DNA of 50,516 nt from assembly GCA_028708845.1 (NCBI GenBank), contig JAQVXZ010000018.1:1-50516 (forward strand), in the 5' to 3' direction. Positions within the stretch are counted from its first letter, which is position 1, and each line of letters starts with the position of its first letter. The stretch is from Bacteroidales bacterium. Its GTDB lineage: Bacteria > Bacteroidota > Bacteroidia > Bacteroidales > P3. Under the pieces are notes generated by a model that worked only from the letters and a program-made list of their open reading frames with translations, was not told the DNA's origin and ran no database searches. Shown here piece after piece: positions 44,796 through 50,516 of this stretch. The position numbers and the translations under genes were made by a program.

Positions 44796-45071
44796 ATGAA
44801 AAGAATTTTATTTTTAATAGCATTTACAATAACGACATTAATTGTAAATGCACAATCAGGTTGCAATGTTATTATAACGAGTAATTTTGAATCTCAATGT
44901 GTTTTAACCACAGAGAAAGATGATGCTTTAAAAGAGAATGAAGGCTTAATGCTTGCTTGTAAAGAAAGTCAAGTAGAATATTATGCTAATACAAGTTCCA
45001 ATGTTAGCACTTATAATTGGACAGTAATTGGAGCATCTAGTTATACAATAATAAACAATGGAGAGGAGTAA
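44796..45071 (+). CDS. N-terminal fragment of a frameshifted T9SS surface protein
   Basis: A 91-codon frame with a signal peptide (MKRILFLIAFTITTLIVNAQ) and the beginning of an Ig/PKD-like domain (NWTVIGASSYTIINNGEE). It stops at TAA (45069-45071) within GAGGAGTAAGAG. Restoring one G after GAGGAG continues the frame into VRVNWSNGNIGEVKVQV, exactly the strand expected next in this domain family, and on into the 45245-49969 frame. I therefore read this as the 5' part of one gene of about 1,720 codons broken by a one-base deletion, or as a sequencing error. Confidence 0.8.
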   Translation: MKRILFLIAFTITTLIVNAQSGCNVIITSNFESQCVLTTEKDDALKENEGLMLACKESQVEYYANTSSNVSTYNWTVIGASSYTIINNGEE

Positions 45072-45244
45072 GAGTTAATTGGAGCAACGGCAATATTGGA
45101 GAAGTTAAAGTACAGGTTATCACACAAGATGGCAGTGCTTGCGAATCAATAAAACATATTGTTTTAATAGAAAAACCTCAAATACAATCCAGTTCCATTC
45201 CAAATTACAGATTTGAGAACGGGATAAAAGTTATTGAAGTATGT

Positions 45245-48200
45245 TTGGGCGAATCAGTAACCTTTACTAACGAATCAGTAACATCAAATACTGATATTGT
45301 AGGACATTATTGGGAGAGCATTTATGGAAGTGCATCTACTGAAAACTACACAATAGAAAATATCATGCAAGAAACAAAAGTCATTCATAAGATTATTAAT
45401 AATTGTGGATGCGAAGACGAAGAAATGTATGAAATAAGAATACTTGAGGGAGAAAAATTAGAACTTTCTTGCTATGGAACAGTTTGTGAAGGCTCAGAAG
45501 TAACTTATGAAGCCATGAACGTTAATTGTAATCAATATAATTGGTTTGTAGAAGGAGGAATTATAAAATCAGGACAGAACTCTCCTAAAATAACTATTGA
45601 ATGGGGTAATCCTCAATGTGGTTATGGAATTTTAGGATTAGATGGTTCTCAATGTGAGGGTTTATGTCCCAAACCTATGTCGGTTAAAATCCCAATAATA
45701 ACTAATAATGCTGAGATATCAGGGCAGACAACTGTTTGCACAGATGAAGCTGTAGTTTACTCTTTACCACTATGGGGTAGCACAGAATATACATGGACAA
45801 TAACACCACAACAAGGAGTATATCAAAGTCAATTTGAAAATTCAAACGAAACACTTATACAATTCACTTTGGCAGGGACATATTATTTAAACGCAGTATA
45901 TAAATGTGATTTTTTGGAGTGTGGACCATTCAGCACACAAACTAAAACAATTATTGTCAAGGACAAATTAAAAATTGAAAGTGATAGAAAAAATATATGT
46001 AAAGGACAAAGTGCATCATTTACATTAAGTAATGTTACCGTTAATGCATTATGGAAAGTATATGATGAGAACAATCAACAAATATACTCAACACAATCCA
46101 ATAATCTTGTTTATACACCAACACAAGCTGGCAAATATAAAATAACAGCAGAAGATGTAAACTATTGTAATATTGCAGAATTTAATATTAAAGTCAAAGA
46201 TCCTCCCCCACCTCCAAGTGGTAATACAATATCAGGCAAACAATACGTATGTCCAGGGGCTTCTGTCTTATTAAGTGGCATACCAGAATCTCCTTTCTAT
46301 GGCTTAGTTTGGAAATCTCTATGTTCAAATCCAGTAACAGGAGGGACAGGAAACGAATTCACAGTTAATTATTTGGGGAATACATGCAATGTAGAAATAT
46401 ATCATTTTGATAAAGAAGTTGAATGTTTATCTACAACACCATATATCTTCCAAATACAAGACTTTAATCTTGCTCCTACAACATTACCAACATCAGGCAT
46501 TACAATATGTACAGGATCTACATTAATAGAATACATTAATGACGAAGTTCCAGATCAAAGCCCTGAAGTAATATATGAGTGGAAGATATCACCAGAACAT
46601 GCAGCTACTATTATAGGCGATAAAACACTGAACAACATAAGTATATTAGTAAACAATACAAATCTAACATCATTTGATATTATATTGAAAAGGACCTATT
46701 GTACTGATCTCGTAAATACAATTACTATACCTGTTACAATTGTAAGCCCTCCACCAGCTCCAACTATTAGTCCATCTCCAATTCCAAGTGTTTGTGCTGG
46801 GACTTCAATTACACTAACAGGTTTTGGAGCAATAACAAATAATGATAGTGATTTTAGCTGGTCAATAGACAATGGAGCAAGAGAATATAATGGATTAAGA
46901 AGTATTACACATACATTTACAACATCAGGAAATCATAATATAGAGCTATCATATCATCCATATTCAATATGTCCTGCGACAACTACTAATGCTATAGTAA
47001 ATATCAAAGCTTCCCCTAGTTTTAGATTACATGATAATGAAGACAACAGCGTTAGTGTTTCTCCTCGAGACGGAGGTGGTTATACAAACTACTCCTGGAC
47101 AGTTAATGGAATTACTCAAAGTAATAATACAGGCACTTTGACGGGGGTACAAATTAATGATGTAGTTTGCTGTACAGTAACAAATGCAAATGGTTGTTCT
47201 ACTGAAGAATGTATAACCTTACACGAAACTCCAGGAGGGAATCATCCTCCTTGCTCTTATTTTAACGCTACTTATACCAATACTACTATATGTACAGACC
47301 AAAGCATCTATGTAAGTACAACAGATAATCCAACTCAAAATAGTGTTGCTTGGACAATTTCTCCTTATAATTTACATACAATAGAATATATAAATAATAA
47401 TGAAGCAAAAATAACATTCACCGAACCTGGTACATATACAGTAACTGGATATACTACAGATGGTCAGAATTGTTATAAGAGTAATACAATGAATATATTT
47501 GTGCCAAATATCCTTGATTTTGAAGTTGAATATGACTGTCCTGTAGGAGGAATAAAAATAACAGATAAATCCAAGTATTTTATATCTATTCCAAATAGGA
47601 TATTTACGATATCAGGAGGAATACCATCCATTACTATGTCTCCAACAGAGAGAGTAAAAACACAAACAGTAGCATTGCCTACTAACCCAACGACCTATAA
47701 TATAACATTAAGCATTGGAGGATGCACGCTTTCAAAGAGCGTAACACTATATCCACAGATAACATCTGCACAAATAACAACATCTCATCAAAGTCATTAT
47801 GCATGTCAAGATGTTCCATTATTACTTACTGCTAATGTCAGTCCTGCTCTAACATCAATAAAAAGTTGTTTATGGAATTTCGGAGATAACTCTGGCAATA
47901 CCAGTACAACTAATACCATTTATCATACTTTCCCTATGGGAATTGGCACCCCTCCTTTTCCTTATGACTCATATGTTACAGTTACAGATAAAAATAATTG
48001 TAGTGTTACTTCTCCAACAATAACTATTTTATTATATGGAAATGACCTTTATCCTAATAGATTAAGATTTCCTCTAAGTGACGTGGGAGATGTTTGTCCA
48101 GGAGTACAAAGACAAATACTTTATGATCCTAACATATCAACACCGGCTCTAAGTACTTATCTATGGCACTTAACTCCTCCAACTAATAATTCATATATTT

Positions 48201-49969
48201 ATTCTACTTATAAAACAGATGATTATTATGTAAGGGTTACAAGCAATAAAGGTTGTATTGGAGAAGCAATGATAAATGTACCATTTAAGAATAAACCAAC
48301 TGCCTTTATATCTTGTAATAACACATATTGCTTAAATGATAAAATAGAACTCTTTGGTGCTACTGGTTCAAACTCCGAAACATATCTCTGGAACGTTATT
48401 GATCCTAATTTTGGTTATCAGCAGTTCTCAACACCAAATATATCATTCACCGCAACAAAAGCAGGAACTTATTCTATCTATTTAACTGTTGACAATGGAG
48501 AATGTTCCGATACCTATACTAAGACAATAGATGTACATCCTTCTTCTGTAGCTCCAAGTATTTACTTTGCAGGGAACCAATGTATAGACCAACCTCCAGT
48601 AGTATTAGGAGCTAATTCTCCTAATGGAGAAAGAATATATTGGAATACTGGAGTCTCTAATTCTACTGCAGATTATTATTCTCCAGGGGTTGCATTGGCT
48701 TATTACTATGATATAAATGGATGTAAGTCTGAAGAAGCAAAAATAATTATCCCTTCAGCTCCAAATTATGATGCCCTTCTAACAGGTTGTTATAAAAGAT
48801 GTAAAAGTTTATTACCTCCTTATTTGAATGTATATGGACTTTCAAAGGATAAAATAAATTGGAAATGGATATTAGATCAAACCATAATAGCAAATGGAAT
48901 TGGAGAATATTTATTCTCTCCTTTAACCCTGCCATTAAACGGCTTTGGAACATATAATTTAGATGTACATTATTCTAATAATTGCAATACAGTATCTCCA
49001 AGTTTAGTTATTGAGGAGGAGGATTGCCCTTGTGAAAAAATGGATACTAAAGTAACATCTATAAAACATATCGAAGAATGCAGGATAATTTATAATGTAG
49101 AAGTAGATATATGTAATAATGGTCATTATGAAGCTTGTTTAAAAGACCTATTTGCTGCAACAGAAGGAATTAATATATTACATATAGATAATTTCCCATT
49201 AAATATGTCTCCAGGTCAATGTGAAATAATTAAGTTCAGTTTTGAAGTTCTTAATCCTTTATCAAATAGTGCATCATTCAGAATTTATGATGCTTGTAAT
49301 AAATGTTATATTGATTTTTCAATAGATATAAATGTTGAGATAGTAGATTGTGAAGAAGAGATGATATTAGAATATATAGAATTAAATCCAGATTTTAGCT
49401 CTCAAACAATGGCTTACTTTAAATTTGGAATATTCTTCCCTAATAATCCTCAGGCAATATTTAGAGTTTGGTCTGAACCATCACAGGTATTAAACTATAA
49501 CTTTGATCAAGGAGGTGCAAGAATAGATGGTTTGGCAATGTTTGACAGAAATCTATTGGAACAATTGGCAGAAAGAGGCGAGAAGGTTTGTTTCCATGTT
49601 CTAATGTGTAAGGATAATGTTATTAGAGAATGTGTTGTTTGTATAGGTGCTAAAGAACTGTTAAATATGATAATAGAAAATGGCTTTAAGTCTTCACCAA
49701 TACAAGACGAAAGCAAAGACAAAGGAAATGCAGATCAAACAATTTCTCCTTATTTAGTTCCTAATCCTGCATCTTCTTTTGTTAAGGTTGAGGGCGTAGA
49801 ACAGAAAGATATATCTGAGATATTATTAATTGATATCCAAGGAAAAAATATTCAAAAAGTTCAAAACACCAATACCATGAATATACAGAATATATTAAAA
49901 GGGACATATATAATTAGAGTTATATGTAACGACAGCGAGGTTTACTATCTTAAAATGATTAAAAACTAA
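45245..49969 (+). CDS. Giant multi-domain surface protein with T9SS sorting domain (5' end frameshifted)
   Basis: The frame is open from 45071 onward; 45245 is only the first possible (TTG) start, and the real beginning is the signal-peptide fragment at 44796. The protein (1574 residues from 45245) is a chain of roughly fifteen Ig/PKD/gliding-type beta domains, each about 80-100 residues with a C-x-G/W pattern (VCEGSEVTYEA, NICKGQSASFTL, CAGTSITLTGFG, SLWNFGDNSGNT-type PKD core). A T9SS type A sorting domain closes it (about 1495-1574, YLVPNPASSFVKV). It is Cys-, Asn- and Thr-rich and probably an adhesin. A terminator hairpin follows. Confidence 0.85.
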   Translation: MGESVTFTNESVTSNTDIVGHYWESIYGSASTENYTIENIMQETKVIHKIINNCGCEDEEMYEIRILEGEKLELSCYGTVCEGSEVTYEAMNVNCNQYNWFVEGGIIKSGQNSPKITIEWGNPQCGYGILGLDGSQCEGLCPKPMSVKIPIITNNAEISGQTTVCTDEAVVYSLPLWGSTEYTWTITPQQGVYQSQFENSNETLIQFTLAGTYYLNAVYKCDFLECGPFSTQTKTIIVKDKLKIESDRKNICKGQSASFTLSNVTVNALWKVYDENNQQIYSTQSNNLVYTPTQAGKYKITAEDVNYCNIAEFNIKVKDPPPPPSGNTISGKQYVCPGASVLLSGIPESPFYGLVWKSLCSNPVTGGTGNEFTVNYLGNTCNVEIYHFDKEVECLSTTPYIFQIQDFNLAPTTLPTSGITICTGSTLIEYINDEVPDQSPEVIYEWKISPEHAATIIGDKTLNNISILVNNTNLTSFDIILKRTYCTDLVNTITIPVTIVSPPPAPTISPSPIPSVCAGTSITLTGFGAITNNDSDFSWSIDNGAREYNGLRSITHTFTTSGNHNIELSYHPYSICPATTTNAIVNIKASPSFRLHDNEDNSVSVSPRDGGGYTNYSWTVNGITQSNNTGTLTGVQINDVVCCTVTNANGCSTEECITLHETPGGNHPPCSYFNATYTNTTICTDQSIYVSTTDNPTQNSVAWTISPYNLHTIEYINNNEAKITFTEPGTYTVTGYTTDGQNCYKSNTMNIFVPNILDFEVEYDCPVGGIKITDKSKYFISIPNRIFTISGGIPSITMSPTERVKTQTVALPTNPTTYNITLSIGGCTLSKSVTLYPQITSAQITTSHQSHYACQDVPLLLTANVSPALTSIKSCLWNFGDNSGNTSTTNTIYHTFPMGIGTPPFPYDSYVTVTDKNNCSVTSPTITILLYGNDLYPNRLRFPLSDVGDVCPGVQRQILYDPNISTPALSTYLWHLTPPTNNSYIYSTYKTDDYYVRVTSNKGCIGEAMINVPFKNKPTAFISCNNTYCLNDKIELFGATGSNSETYLWNVIDPNFGYQQFSTPNISFTATKAGTYSIYLTVDNGECSDTYTKTIDVHPSSVAPSIYFAGNQCIDQPPVVLGANSPNGERIYWNTGVSNSTADYYSPGVALAYYYDINGCKSEEAKIIIPSAPNYDALLTGCYKRCKSLLPPYLNVYGLSKDKINWKWILDQTIIANGIGEYLFSPLTLPLNGFGTYNLDVHYSNNCNTVSPSLVIEEEDCPCEKMDTKVTSIKHIEECRIIYNVEVDICNNGHYEACLKDLFAATEGINILHIDNFPLNMSPGQCEIIKFSFEVLNPLSNSASFRIYDACNKCYIDFSIDINVEIVDCEEEMILEYIELNPDFSSQTMAYFKFGIFFPNNPQAIFRVWSEPSQVLNYNFDQGGARIDGLAMFDRNLLEQLAERGEKVCFHVLMCKDNVIRECVVCIGAKELLNMIIENGFKSSPIQDESKDKGNADQTISPYLVPNPASSFVKVEGVEQKDISEILLIDIQGKNIQKVQNTNTMNIQNILKGTYIIRVICNDSEVYYLKMIKN

Positions 49970-49979
49970 TTCTACACTT

Positions 49980-50020
49980 AATGTAAGTACTGCAAATTAG
50001 CAGTACTTACATTATTCTTT
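49980..50020 (+). terminator. Terminator hairpin after the giant surface-protein gene
   Basis: Perfect 14-bp stem: AATGTAAGTACTGC (49980-49993) and GCAGTACTTACATT (50000-50013), loop AAATTA, followed by a short T-rich stretch (ATTCTTT). Confidence 0.75.
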
Positions 50021-50058
50021 AAATAATAGTATATAAATAAATAATACAGAAATACAAT

Positions 50059-50516
50059 ATGAAAAAGCTAATAATATTAATTCTAATAACAATCCTTTCG
50101 CTGAATCTCTATTCTCAACAATGGGCAAAGACTTATACAGGTTCAGAGGAAAGTTCTACCACTTTTTATAACACTATTTACAATACTGTTTGCGACTCAC
50201 AAGGCAATACTTATATAGTAGGAACATTTGGAGTAAATGCAGAAATAGACGGAATACCACTCTTAGATGCTCCTCTTTATAATAATGCTAAATCACTTCT
50301 TATTGCAAAGCTTGACCCAAACGGAAATATGCTTTGGAGAAAAGCTATAAAAAACTGGAGTAATTATGGTGTTCAACCAGCCAATAACTTTCAGATAGTT
50401 GGGGATTCAGCTATTGTAGTTCTTATTGAACAAATGCATCTCTCCAGAAATGATTATTTTTCTTTCTTGTATTATTTAGACACATTAGTTAGAGTTCCAC
50501 TATATGAATCATACTA
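50059..50516 (+). CDS. Secreted beta-propeller-like protein, 3' end outside window
   Basis: An open frame of 152 codons from the ATG at 50059 to the window edge. It has a signal peptide (MKKLIILILITILSLNLYSQ) followed by SBBP-like repeat motifs: TVCDSQGNTYIVGTFG (about 49-64) and LLIAKLDPNGNMLWRK (about 82-97). Such proteins in Bacteroidota form beta-propellers and commonly end in a T9SS sorting domain; that part is not in the window. It starts 90 bp after the giant surface-protein gene, past a hairpin. Confidence 0.8.
   Translation, partial: MKKLIILILITILSLNLYSQQWAKTYTGSEESSTTFYNTIYNTVCDSQGNTYIVGTFGVNAEIDGIPLLDAPLYNNAKSLLIAKLDPNGNMLWRKAIKNWSNYGVQPANNFQIVGDSAIVVLIEQMHLSRNDYFSFLYYLDTLVRVPLYESY

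Noticed and set aside
48530-48539. A further GATGTACATC
   Set aside because: It lies inside the giant surface-protein coding sequence (reads as Asp-Val-His-Pro codons), stands alone and has no phased neighbours or end boxes.

Overview
The window is AT-rich DNA from a member of the Bacteroidota, most likely order Bacteroidales. The evidence is: C-terminal type IX secretion (T9SS) sorting domains on several secreted proteins; promoters of the TTTG-N19-21-TAnnTTTG type; an ExbB / membrane protein / ExbD / ExbD cluster; a DksA/TraR-like protein that lacks the zinc cysteines; a DUF4270 lipoprotein; and the large-type sequence signature of IspG. I saw no tRNA, rRNA, CRISPR array, intact insertion sequence or prophage gene.

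Layout. 1-5.7 kb (minus strand): a LutA-like cysteine-rich protein, a YhcC-like radical SAM protein, RlmN and IspG in a tight run, then a secreted DNA/RNA endonuclease and a truncated FAD-linked oxidase. 5.8-8.9 kb (plus): TerC membrane protein, a zinc-ribbon/TM2 protein and a secreted beta-propeller protein. 9.0-17.5 kb (minus): an SGNH hydrolase and two tandem M6-family metalloproteases, all three with T9SS C-termini. 17.8-23.5 kb (minus): TrmN6-like methyltransferase, the ExbB/ExbD cluster, a CorC/HlyC-like membrane protein, LspA and a DksA-like protein. 23.7-27.0 kb (plus): EnvC-like protein and DsbD. 27.7-36.0 kb (plus): a complete phosphate module, with a phosphate-selective porin, PstS-PstC-PstA-PstB, PhoU, and the PhoB/PhoR two-component pair. 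36.3-38.6 kb (minus): polyprenyl glycosylphosphotransferase and a lipoprotein. 38.8-43.7 kb (plus): Pcm, a short glycogen-synthase-like protein, a DUF4270 lipoprotein, a YwqK/MORN-repeat protein and Maf. 43.7-44.8 kb is a long, highly structured non-coding region. 44.8-50.5 kb (plus): a giant T9SS surface protein broken by a one-base frameshift, then the start of another secreted protein.

The most notable signals are non-coding. (1) The porin and pstS promoters carry an identical, exactly spaced layout (TGTAACA-N16-TTAACA-N13-TTTGCA, TAAC-like half-sites every 11 bp). This looks like the Pho box read by the PhoB encoded 4 kb downstream. (2) Three intergenic loci carry a 115-bp element holding four GATGTACATC palindromes at an exact 22-bp period between two conserved boxes. 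In one copy the core is inverted relative to its boxes. (3) Two other intergenic arrays have unrelated unit sequences but a strict 21-bp register, one over about ten consecutive units. Together they suggest intergenic elements built on a two-helical-turn repeat. (4) Two copies of the 115-bp element sit in a collinear ~360-bp duplicated block that also carries the 3' end of a sugar-transferase gene. One of those copies is only a 25-codon remnant.

All calls rest on reading the sequence and on knowledge of the families; no database search was run.
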